From Novosphingobium sp. (GTDB lineage: Bacteria > Pseudomonadota > Alphaproteobacteria > Sphingomonadales > Sphingomonadaceae): 6,426 nucleotides of DNA. Shown piece by piece: positions 1 through 6,121 of this stretch. Position 1 is the stretch's first letter; each line of letters starts with the position of its first letter. Below the pieces are notes generated by a model that was not told where the DNA came from, ran no database searches, and worked only from the letters and a program-made list of their open reading frames with translations. The stretch spans positions 1 through 6,426 of the forward strand of contig JAQVEQ010000156.1 in the NCBI GenBank assembly GCA_028697875.1. Direction: 5' to 3'. The position numbers were made by a program, and so were the translations under genes.

Positions 1-107
1 TCTATTGCCTCGGGCTGTGCAGCGTGGGGCCGAACGCGCGAGTGGGCGACCGGCTCCATGCGCGGCTGGACGAGGCGGCGCTGGTCGAACTGGTGGAACG
101 CGCATGA
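1..107 (+). CDS. fdsG: Formate dehydrogenase gamma subunit FdsG, C-terminal end (partial)
   Basis: Only the last 34 complete codons are present (frame beginning at base 3, TGA at 105-107). The translation opens with YCLGLCSVGPNARV, which is the C-terminal CLGxC half of the [2Fe-2S] site of the NuoE/24-kDa thioredoxin-like family; the two cysteines supply half of the four ligands, the other two lying upstream of the window. In FdsABGD enzymes FdsG pairs with FdsB and carries one [2Fe-2S] cluster, as NuoE does with NuoF in complex I. The tail after the motif ends in LVELVERA, an ordinary length for the family. The stop overlaps the fdsB start in an ATGA arrangement, which suggests translational coupling. 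The subunit name rests on the CLGxC motif plus the position directly before fdsB and fdsA. Confidence 0.88.
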   Translation, partial: YCLGLCSVGPNARVGDRLHARLDEAALVELVERA

Positions 108-1651
108 CCGTGGTGCGCATTTCCGACGATGCCCTGGCGCGGGCCTGCGGGGCGGACGCAGTGGCCGCCGCGTTCGAAGCGGCGGGCTGCACTGTCGAGC
201 GGGTGTCGAGCTGGGGGATGCACTGGCTCGAACCGCTGGTGGAGGTCGATGGGCAGGGCTTCGGCCCGGCGACGGCGGACGATGTCGCGGCCATTCTCGA
301 CGGAACAAGCGCCAAGGCGATCGGCCGTATCGAAGGCCATCCCTTCATCGCCGGGCAGCAGCGGCTGACTTTTGCCCGGGCCGGCCGGACGCGGCCGCTC
401 AGTCTTGAGGATTATGCGGCGACCGGCGGCTGGCAGGGATTGGAACGCGCACGTGCGATCGGCCCGGCCAAGGTGATCGAGGAAGTGATCGCCTCGGGCC
501 TGCGCGGGCGCGGCGGGGCGGGCTTTCCCGCCGGGATCAAGTGGCGCACTGTCGCCGACGCTGCCGGTACGCGCAAATATATCGTCTGCAACGCGGACGA
601 GGGTGACAGCGGCACGTTCGCCGACCGCATGCTGATGGAAGGCGATCCCTTCCAACTGATCGAAGGCATGGCGATTGCCGCGCATGCCGTCGGGGCGGCG
701 CACGGCTATATCTATGTCCGCAGCGAATACCCGGACGCGATCCGCAAGCTGGAGGCAGCGATCGGCCTGGCTGCCGGGATCGTCGCGCCGTTCCAGGTGG
801 AAGTGCGTCTTGGCGCCGGGGCCTATGTCTGCGGGGAAGAAACCTCGCTGCTCAACAGTATCGAGGGCCGGCGCGGCGAAGTGCGGGCCAAGCCGCCGCT
901 GCCGGCGCTCGAAGGGCTGTTCGGCTGCCCGACCGTGGTCAACAACGTGCTGACGCTGACGGCCATTCCCCATATCTTGGCCGAAGGCGGGGCGGAGGAA
1001 TATGCGCGCCTCGGTATCGACCGGTCGCGCGGCACCAAGCCGATCCAGCTGGCCGGGAACATCAAATATGGCGGGCTGTACGAAACCGCCTTCGGCATCA
1101 CGCTGAACGAACTCGTGTACGACATTGGCGGGGGCACCGCGTCCGGCCGCCCGGTCAAGGCGGTGCAGGTCGGCGGGCCGCTCGGTGCCTACATCCCCCC
1201 GGACCGGTTCGGGTTGCCGTTCGATTACGAGGCCTATGCCGCTGCCGATGCGCTGATCGGGCACGGCGGGGTCACGGTGTTCGACGACACGGTGGACATG
1301 GCTGCCATGGCCCGTTTCGCTTTCGAATTCTGTGCGGCGGAAAGCTGCGGCAAGTGCACGCCGTGTCGGATCGGCGCGGTGCGCGGGGCGGAGATCGTCG
1401 ACCGCATCCGTGCCGGGGGCCGTGCGCGCGACAGCGTGGAAAGTGTCAGGCAGATGCACAACGCGGCCAAGACCGGCCGCAACCGTGGCGAGCAACTCGC
1501 GCTCCTGGCCGATCTGTGCGATACCATGAAATATGGCTCGCTCTGCGCACTGGGCGGCTTCACCCCCTACCCGGTGATGAGCGCGCTCACGCATTGGCCC
1601 GACGATTTCGGTCATGAAGCAGCGGAGCCGGAGACTGCCGATGGGTTATGA
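104..1651 (+). CDS. fdsB: NAD-dependent formate dehydrogenase beta subunit FdsB (FMN/NADH-binding)
   Basis: A 515-residue NuoF-like diaphorase subunit. It takes electrons from the FdsA Fe-S chain and reduces NAD+ through FMN in the cytoplasm. Visible motifs: GLRGRGGAGFPAGIKW at 132-147 (flavin and nucleotide-binding glycine-rich loop), NADEGDSGTF from N163 (FMN site), GAGAYVCGEET from G237, and the [4Fe-4S] ligands C415, C418 and C421 (SCGKCTPC) with C481 in GSLCALGG. An N-terminal part of about 100 residues precedes the NuoF core, as in other FdsB proteins. It holds only C15 and C29, so it has no ligand set for a [2Fe-2S] cluster. The ATG at 104 was chosen because it overlaps the fdsG stop, has GGTGGA at 92-97 six bases upstream, and gives the length usual for FdsB; the frame stays open further upstream only as a shadow of fdsG. 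Its 3' end overlaps fdsA by 11 bases. Odd points are a shortened stretch at 219-236 and a long loop at 438-464. Confidence 0.95.
   Translation: MTVVRISDDALARACGADAVAAAFEAAGCTVERVSSWGMHWLEPLVEVDGQGFGPATADDVAAILDGTSAKAIGRIEGHPFIAGQQRLTFARAGRTRPLSLEDYAATGGWQGLERARAIGPAKVIEEVIASGLRGRGGAGFPAGIKWRTVADAAGTRKYIVCNADEGDSGTFADRMLMEGDPFQLIEGMAIAAHAVGAAHGYIYVRSEYPDAIRKLEAAIGLAAGIVAPFQVEVRLGAGAYVCGEETSLLNSIEGRRGEVRAKPPLPALEGLFGCPTVVNNVLTLTAIPHILAEGGAEEYARLGIDRSRGTKPIQLAGNIKYGGLYETAFGITLNELVYDIGGGTASGRPVKAVQVGGPLGAYIPPDRFGLPFDYEAYAAADALIGHGGVTVFDDTVDMAAMARFAFEFCAAESCGKCTPCRIGAVRGAEIVDRIRAGGRARDSVESVRQMHNAAKTGRNRGEQLALLADLCDTMKYGSLCALGGFTPYPVMSALTHWPDDFGHEAAEPETADGL
1630..1633 (+). promoter_or_regulatory. 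Ribosome binding site that decides the fdsA start
   Basis: GGAG lies inside the end of fdsB, seven bases before the ATG at 1641. No comparable purine run precedes the alternative in-frame ATG at 1614, so this site favours the shorter reading of fdsA. Confidence 0.6.
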
Positions 1652-4526
1652 ACGGCAAGAGGATTTCGGCACGCCCGAGGTCCGCTCGGACGAGACCGTC
1701 ACGCTGACGGTCGACGGGCGCAGCGTGACCGTGGCGCAAGGCACCAGCGTGATGCGCGCGGCCGCCGAATGCGGCGGGCAGATCCCCAAACTCTGTGCGA
1801 CCGACTGCCTCCAGAGCTTCGGTTCGTGCCGCATGTGCCTGGTCGAGATCGAGGGGATGCGCGGCACCCCGGCGAGCTGTACCACCCCGGTGGCGCAAGG
1901 CATGGTCGTCCATACCCAGACCGAGCGGCTGGCAAAGCTGCGCCGGGGGGTGATGGAACTCTATATTTCCGACCACCCGCTCGATTGCCTGACCTGCAGC
2001 GCCAACAACGATTGCGAATTGCAGGACACGGCGGCGCAGGTGGGCTTGCGCGACGTGCGCTTTGGCTATGACGGGGAAAGCCATCTCGGCCAGAGCGTCG
2101 ACCTGTCGAACCCCTATTTCCTTTTCGCGCCGGACAAGTGCATCGCCTGCTCGCGCTGCGTGCGCGCCTGTGACGAAGTGCAGGGCACGCTGGCGCTCAC
2201 TATCGAAGGGCGCGGCTGGAATTCGAAAGTCAGCGCGGGCCAGGCGGCGGACACTTTCCTGTCCAGCGAATGCGTGTCCTGCGGTGCCTGCGTGCAGGCC
2301 TGCCCGACCAGCGCGCTGATGGAAAAGTCGGTCAAGCAGCTGGGCAAGCCGGAACGCTCGGTCGTCACCACTTGCGCCTATTGCGGCGTCGGTTGCACGT
2401 TCCGCGCGGAGATGCGCGGGGAACAGCTCGTCCGCATGGTGCCGTGGAAGCAGGGCAAGGCCAACCACGGGCATTCCTGCGTCAAGGGGCGCTTCGCCTG
2501 GGGCTATGCCAGGCACAAGGACCGGATCACCACGCCGATGATCCGCGAGTCCATCGACCAGCCGTGGTGCGAAGTCTCGTGGGACGAGGCGCTGGCCTTT
2601 GCCGCCGGACGGTTGCAGGCGATCAAGGCGCGGCACGGCGCGCGGGCGCTGGGCGGCATCACGTCCAGCCGCTGCACCAACGAGGAGACGTTCCTCGTCC
2701 AGAAGCTGGTGCGCGGCGGGTTCGGCAGCAACAATGTCGATACTTGCGCGCGGGTGTGCCATTCGCCGACCGGCTACGGTCTCAAGACCACGTTCGGCAC
2801 CAGCGCGGGGACGCAGGATTTCGACAGCGTGATGGACGCGGACGTGATTCTGGTGATCGGCGCCAACCCCACCGATGCGCATCCGGTGTTCGGCAGCCGG
2901 ATGAAGCAGCGGATCAGGTCCAAGAACGGGAAACCGGGTGCGAAGCTGATCGTGATCGATCCGCGCCGGATCGACCTCGTGCGCAGCCCGCATGTCGCGG
3001 CGGCGCATCACCTGGCCTTGCAGCCGGGCACCAATGTCGCGGTGCTGACCGCCATGGCCCACGTGATCGTGACCGAAGGGCTGGCGGACGAGGCTTTCGT
3101 CCGCGAACGGTGCGACTGGGACGAATACCGCGACTGGGCCTGTTTCGTGGCGGACGAACGGCACAGTCCCGAATTCCTCGAACCCGTGACCAAGGTCCCG
3201 GCAGGGGAATTGCGCGCGGCCGCGCGGCTCTATGCCACCGGCGGCAACGGCGCGATCTATTACGGCCTCGGGGTGACCGAACATTCGCAAGGGTCGTCGA
3301 CCGTCATGGCGATTGCCAACCTCGCCATGGCGACCGGCAATATCGGCCGCCCCGGCGTGGGCGTGAACCCGCTGCGCGGGCAGAACAACGTGCAGGGCAG
3401 TTGCGACATGGGCAGCTTCCCGCACGAACTGGCGGGCTATCGCCACATTTCCGACGAGGGCGTCAGGGCGCAGTTCGAAGCCGACTGGGGCGTCGCGCTC
3501 GATCCCGAACCGGGCCTGCGCATCAACAACATGCTCGATGCCGCCGTCGATGGCAGCTTCAAGGCGATCTACATCCAGGGGGAGGACATCCTGCAGTCCG
3601 ATCCCAACACGCACCATGTCGCGGCGGGGCTGGCGGCGATGGACTGTGTGATCGTCCACGACCTGTTTCTCAACGAAACCGCCAATTACGCCCACGTCTT
3701 CCTGCCGGGCAGCACGTTCCTCGAAAAGGACGGCACGTTCACCAATGCCGAACGGCGTATCCAGCCGGTGCGCAAGGTGATGGAACCGGCCAACGGTCCG
3801 GATGGCCGGGGGCTCGCGGACTGGGAAGTGACGCAGGCGCTCGCCAATGCGATGGGGCTGGGCTGGAACTACGCCCACCCGAGCGAGATTCTGGCCGAGA
3901 TCGCGCGGCTGACCCCCAGCTTCGCCGGGGTGACGTGGGAACGGCTGTGCGCCGAAGGCTCCTTGCAATGGCCGGTGAACGAGGCCCATCCGGACGGTTC
4001 GCCGATCATGCACGTCGACGGGTTCGTGCGGGGCAAGGGCAAGTTCGTCGTCACCGAATACGTGCCGACCGACGAGAAGACGGGGCCGCGCTTCCCGCTG
4101 CTGCTGACCACGGGCCGCATCCTCAGCCAGTACAATGTCGGCGCGCAGACCCGGCGCACGGCCAACAGCGCTTGGCATCCGGAGGACCTGCTGGAAATCC
4201 ATCCGGCCGATGCCGGGAACCGCGGGCTGAACGACGGCGGCTGGGCCCGGCTTGCCAGCCGCACGGGCGAGACGACGCTGCGCGTGAAAGTGACCGACCG
4301 GGTTGCGCCGGGCGTGGTCTACACCACGTTCCACCACCCTGCGACGCAGGCCAATGTCGTGACGACCGACTATTCCGACTGGGCGACCAATTGCCCGGAA
4401 TACAAGGTGACAGCAGTGCAGGTCATGCCGTCGAACGGGCCGTCCGAATGGCAGGAAGACTATGCCGAACTGACCGCCCGTTCGCGCCGGATCGCGCATG
4501 ACGGCGACGTCGAGGCAGCGGAATAA
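1641..4526 (+). CDS. fdsA: NAD-dependent formate dehydrogenase catalytic alpha subunit FdsA (Mo/bis-MGD)
   Basis: This 961-residue protein oxidises formate to CO2 at a molybdenum bis-MGD centre. Domains in order: a ferredoxin-like [2Fe-2S] domain with C52, C63, C66 and C80; a NuoG-type His-Cys3 site with H112, C116, C119 and C125; two [4Fe-4S] sites, C167/C170/C173 plus C177 and C211/C214/C217 plus C221; then the molybdopterin oxidoreductase domain with its own [4Fe-4S] ligands C245, C248, C252 and C280. K282 follows in CVKG, the position of the electron-transfer lysine in E. coli FdhF. The presumed Mo ligand is C373 with H374 (ARVCHSPTG), encoded by TGC, so this is a cysteine and not a selenocysteine enzyme. 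R579 in NPLRGQNNVQG is the probable active-site arginine. A molybdopterin dinucleotide-binding domain lies at roughly 815-925. The ATG at 1641 was preferred to an in-frame ATG at 1614: GGAG at 1630-1633 sits seven bases upstream of 1641, 1614 has no visible ribosome site, and 961 residues matches known FdsA lengths near 960. Confidence 0.97.
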   Translation: MGYERQEDFGTPEVRSDETVTLTVDGRSVTVAQGTSVMRAAAECGGQIPKLCATDCLQSFGSCRMCLVEIEGMRGTPASCTTPVAQGMVVHTQTERLAKLRRGVMELYISDHPLDCLTCSANNDCELQDTAAQVGLRDVRFGYDGESHLGQSVDLSNPYFLFAPDKCIACSRCVRACDEVQGTLALTIEGRGWNSKVSAGQAADTFLSSECVSCGACVQACPTSALMEKSVKQLGKPERSVVTTCAYCGVGCTFRAEMRGEQLVRMVPWKQGKANHGHSCVKGRFAWGYARHKDRITTPMIRESIDQPWCEVSWDEALAFAAGRLQAIKARHGARALGGITSSRCTNEETFLVQKLVRGGFGSNNVDTCARVCHSPTGYGLKTTFGTSAGTQDFDSVMDADVILVIGANPTDAHPVFGSRMKQRIRSKNGKPGAKLIVIDPRRIDLVRSPHVAAAHHLALQPGTNVAVLTAMAHVIVTEGLADEAFVRERCDWDEYRDWACFVADERHSPEFLEPVTKVPAGELRAAARLYATGGNGAIYYGLGVTEHSQGSSTVMAIANLAMATGNIGRPGVGVNPLRGQNNVQGSCDMGSFPHELAGYRHISDEGVRAQFEADWGVALDPEPGLRINNMLDAAVDGSFKAIYIQGEDILQSDPNTHHVAAGLAAMDCVIVHDLFLNETANYAHVFLPGSTFLEKDGTFTNAERRIQPVRKVMEPANGPDGRGLADWEVTQALANAMGLGWNYAHPSEILAEIARLTPSFAGVTWERLCAEGSLQWPVNEAHPDGSPIMHVDGFVRGKGKFVVTEYVPTDEKTGPRFPLLLTTGRILSQYNVGAQTRRTANSAWHPEDLLEIHPADAGNRGLNDGGWARLASRTGETTLRVKVTDRVAPGVVYTTFHHPATQANVVTTDYSDWATNCPEYKVTAVQVMPSNGPSEWQEDYAELTARSRRIAHDGDVEAAE

Positions 4527-4726
4527 TGGAAGGGGCCAAGCTGCGCCGCATGGCCGACCAGATCGCCGCCAACTTCGCCGCGCTGGGCGAGGCGCAGGCG
4601 ATCGCCCAGACCGCCGAGCATATCCGCCTGTTCTGGGACCCGCGCATGAAGGCGCAGATCGCGGCGGGGGATCTCTCCGCCCTTTCCCCTATCGCGCGGG
4701 CGGCGGTCGAACGGCTCTCGGCCTGA
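4526..4726 (+). CDS. fdsD: Formate dehydrogenase delta subunit FdsD
   Basis: A 66-residue protein recognised as FdsD by KLRRMADQIAANFAALG near the N-terminus, then the HIRLFWDPRMKAQI core (about 33-46) and a short helical tail ending in a run typical of the family (SPIARAAVERL). FdsD is a small cytosolic subunit without cofactor; in Rhodobacter capsulatus it is needed for an active enzyme and forms part of the (alpha-beta-gamma-delta)2 complex. It has no signal peptide, membrane segment or cysteine. The start ATG overlaps the fdsA stop by one base (TAATG), so translation is probably coupled; GAGG at 4512-4515 is a possible ribosome site. Here it comes directly after fdsA and before fdhD, the reverse of the order in the best-known fds operons. 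Confidence 0.92.
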   Translation: MEGAKLRRMADQIAANFAALGEAQAIAQTAEHIRLFWDPRMKAQIAAGDLSALSPIARAAVERLSA

Positions 4727-4741
4727 CGGTGTGAGCGGGTG

Positions 4742-5509
4742 ATGGCCAACCCCACCGAAATTTCCCGCGATGGATCGCGCCGCGAAGTGCAGCGGCAGTG
4801 GGTGCCCGAAGCGCCCGTGGCGCTCGAGTTCAATGGGCTGTCCTATGCGGTGATGATGGCGACGCCAGCCGATCTCGAAGACTTCGCGCTGGGCTTCGCC
4901 CTGACCGAAGGGCTTGCGAAGCAGGCGGGCGACTGCACCGGCATGGCGGTGGCCGAAGTGGAGAAGGGCTGGATCGTGCGCAGCACGCTGGCCGGGCTCG
5001 GGGTCGAACAGTTGACCGACCGGGTGCGGACACGCGTGGCCGAATCGAGCTGCGGGTTGTGCGGGATCGAAAATCTCGAAGCGGTGGCGCGGCCCCTGCC
5101 GCCGGTTGCGGCGCACGAGCCGGTCGCGGCGGAGGCGGTGTTCCGCGCGCTGGACGAACTGCGCGGCCACCAGCCGCTGGGGCAGGCGACCGGTGCGGCG
5201 CACGTGGCCGCCTTCGCCACGCGCCAAGGGGCGATCCTGTATGCACGGGAGGATGTCGGACGGCACAACGCGCTGGACAAGCTGGTCGGTGCGCTGGCCC
5301 GGGCCAGGCAGGACGCGGGCGACGGGTTCATCCTGTCGAGCGCGCGCTGCTCCTACGAGATCGTCGAGAAGGCCGTGCGCGCCGGGGCCACGGGTCTCGC
5401 CACCGTTTCCCTGCCGACCAGCCTTGCCGCCGCGCGCGCCGGCGCAGCGGGGCTGACGCTCTATTCGCTGGCGCGCGGCGACAGCGTGCTGCTGGTCAAT
5501 TCAGGATAG
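4742..5509 (+). CDS. fdhD: Formate dehydrogenase accessory sulfurtransferase FdhD/FdsC
   Basis: A 255-residue FdhD-family protein. FdhD takes persulfide sulfur from a cysteine desulfurase and adds it to bis-MGD, a step required for formate dehydrogenase activity; the homologue in the R. capsulatus fds operon is called FdsC. Family hallmarks seen: the catalytic CxxC as SSCGLCGIENLEAV with C104 and C107, TGAAHVAAF at 150-158, EDVGRHNALDKLVG at 170-183, and SSARCSYEIVEKA from 199. Length is normal for the family and no residue of these motifs is missing. The ATG at 4742 is preferred; a GTG codon at 4739 immediately before it would add one residue. GAG at 4732-4734 is a weak ribosome site. The 15-base gap after fdsD leaves no room for a separate promoter or terminator, so it is presumably cotranscribed with the structural genes. 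Its last 9 bases overlap the end of the opposing gene. Confidence 0.95.
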   Translation: MANPTEISRDGSRREVQRQWVPEAPVALEFNGLSYAVMMATPADLEDFALGFALTEGLAKQAGDCTGMAVAEVEKGWIVRSTLAGLGVEQLTDRVRTRVAESSCGLCGIENLEAVARPLPPVAAHEPVAAEAVFRALDELRGHQPLGQATGAAHVAAFATRQGAILYAREDVGRHNALDKLVGALARARQDAGDGFILSSARCSYEIVEKAVRAGATGLATVSLPTSLAAARAGAAGLTLYSLARGDSVLLVNSG

Positions 5510-5935
5510 GGACGCGGGAACCGCCGGCAGCATCCCGGCCTTGTCCAGGGCCTCGCACAACTGGAGCACTGCATCGTGCAACGCGGCGCTGTTTTCTTCC
5601 CCGACCAGCAGGAACAGCGTGGTTTCCAACGCAAGGGCATGCGGCCCGCGCGACTGGGACAGAATGGCGAGCAGCAGCGCCTCGCCTTCCTCGAGACTGG
5701 TGTAGCAGAACGGGGCAAAGGGCAGGTCCTGCCGCGAATGGCAGCCGACCAGGGCCATCATGCGGTGGAACGGGGCAAGTGCCGGCATCAGCCCGCGCGG
5801 GGCCAGCGCCTTGCCGAGGGCCGCAACGGGGCAACTGCGCGCTTCCATCGCGCTGACCCATTTGCGCATGGCCCAGACGAGGACCTTGCCGCCTTCGTCG
5901 AGGGAAGTGATCGGGCGGTCGAGATAGGCATACAT
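5501..5935 (-). CDS. Hypothetical protein, 144 residues, family not recognised
   Basis: I do not recognise the family. The protein begins MYAYLDRPITSLDEGGKVLVW and looks soluble and mostly helical, with no signal peptide or obvious membrane segment; the hydrophobic stretch near 99-111 (HALALETTLFLLV) is too short and broken for one. It has four cysteines (C35, C65, C77, C127), with C65-H66 and H57 close together, but no known metal or redox motif. The reading is supported as real because it stays open over 144 codons while no other + or - strand frame here gives a convincing product, its start sits at the edge of a divergent intergenic region, and GGAG (complement of 5946-5949) lies ten bases upstream of the ATG. 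It converges on fdhD with a 9-base overlap of the two 3' ends. Nothing ties it functionally to formate metabolism. Confidence 0.72.
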   Translation of the reverse strand: MYAYLDRPITSLDEGGKVLVWAMRKWVSAMEARSCPVAALGKALAPRGLMPALAPFHRMMALVGCHSRQDLPFAPFCYTSLEEGEALLLAILSQSRGPHALALETTLFLLVGEENSAALHDAVLQLCEALDKAGMLPAVPASLS

Positions 5936-5970
5936 CGGCTTGGGGCTCCGCGAATCGTCTCTGGGCGGAA

Positions 5971-5998
5971 GTTAAACACTAATGCGAATTAATCGCAA
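5971..5998 (-). promoter_or_regulatory. Weak candidate promoter for the 144-residue gene
   Basis: Read on the - strand, TTGCGA (5998-5993) and TTTAAC (5976-5971) are separated by 16 bases. Each matches the sigma-70 -35 and -10 consensus at four of six positions. The -10-like box lies about 35 bases upstream of the start codon. The -35-like box overlaps the right arm of the palindrome, so a bound repressor would block it. The matches are modest and this is an inference. Confidence 0.27.
5983..5997. promoter_or_regulatory. Palindrome TGCGA-N5-TCGCA in divergent intergenic region, possible operator
   Basis: The 15 bases TGCGAATTAATCGCA have perfect 5-base inverted arms around a five-base A/T spacer, centred on base 5990. 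They lie in the only A/T-rich patch of the surrounding DNA (about 5971-6003), 48 bases upstream of the - strand gene start and about 125 bases upstream of the hydratase start. The form suits a dimeric helix-turn-helix regulator, but no regulator is identified and a five-base arm can arise by chance. Confidence 0.35.
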
Positions 5999-6110
5999 GA
6001 AAGAATGTGGGCGCGTCCCGTCCCGCAATCGGGCTTGCCGCTATTCCCGCCGTCCTCCATCTGTTATCGGGCCGGTGCGCCCTTGCCGGGGGCGCCAGGA
6101 GTGGAAGCGG

Positions 6111-6116
6111 AAAGGA
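6111..6116 (+). promoter_or_regulatory. Ribosome binding site for the crotonase-family gene
   Basis: AAAGGA lies five bases before the ATG at 6122. It is the clearest Shine-Dalgarno match in the window and fixes the start of this gene, whose downstream end cannot be seen. Confidence 0.6.
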
Positions 6117-6121
6117 CGATC

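Noticed and set aside
1614..1640. Nine-residue N-terminal extension of fdsA from an ATG at 1614
   Set aside because: No ribosome site precedes it, the overlap with fdsB would grow to 38 bases, and the added residues (MKQRSRRLP) are not part of the ferredoxin-like domain. The ATG at 1641 has GGAG at good spacing.
2757..2759. Possible selenocysteine at the molybdenum ligand of FdsA
   Set aside because: The codon is TGC, so the ligand is cysteine and no recoding is needed.
1587..4499. A 970-codon open frame on the - strand opposite fdsA, plus a 537-codon one opposite fdsB (2-1615)
   Set aside because: Both lie wholly antisense to genes with complete, unmistakable cofactor motifs. Their translations are rich in Arg, Ala, His and Gly without domain pattern, as expected when strong third-position G/C bias removes stop codons on the opposite strand.
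2270..4501. A 743-codon + strand frame inside fdsA
   Set aside because: It is an out-of-frame shadow of fdsA, Arg- and Gly-rich and low in complexity, with no recognisable domain.
5576..5992. A 138-codon + strand frame opposite the 144-residue gene
   Set aside because: It starts inside the complement of the - strand gene without a ribosome site and has a shadow-like composition. The - strand frame has the better start context and a more protein-like sequence.
6035..6067. Sigma-70-like promoter for the crotonase-family gene (TTGCCG and TGTTAT)
   Set aside because: The boxes are 21 bases apart, too far for a normal spacer, and each is a weak match.
6077..6095. Hairpin GCGCCC-N7-GGGCGC upstream of the crotonase-family gene
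   Set aside because: The stem is only six base pairs, there is no T tract, and such stems are frequent by chance in GC-rich DNA. There is no reason to call it a terminator or riboswitch.
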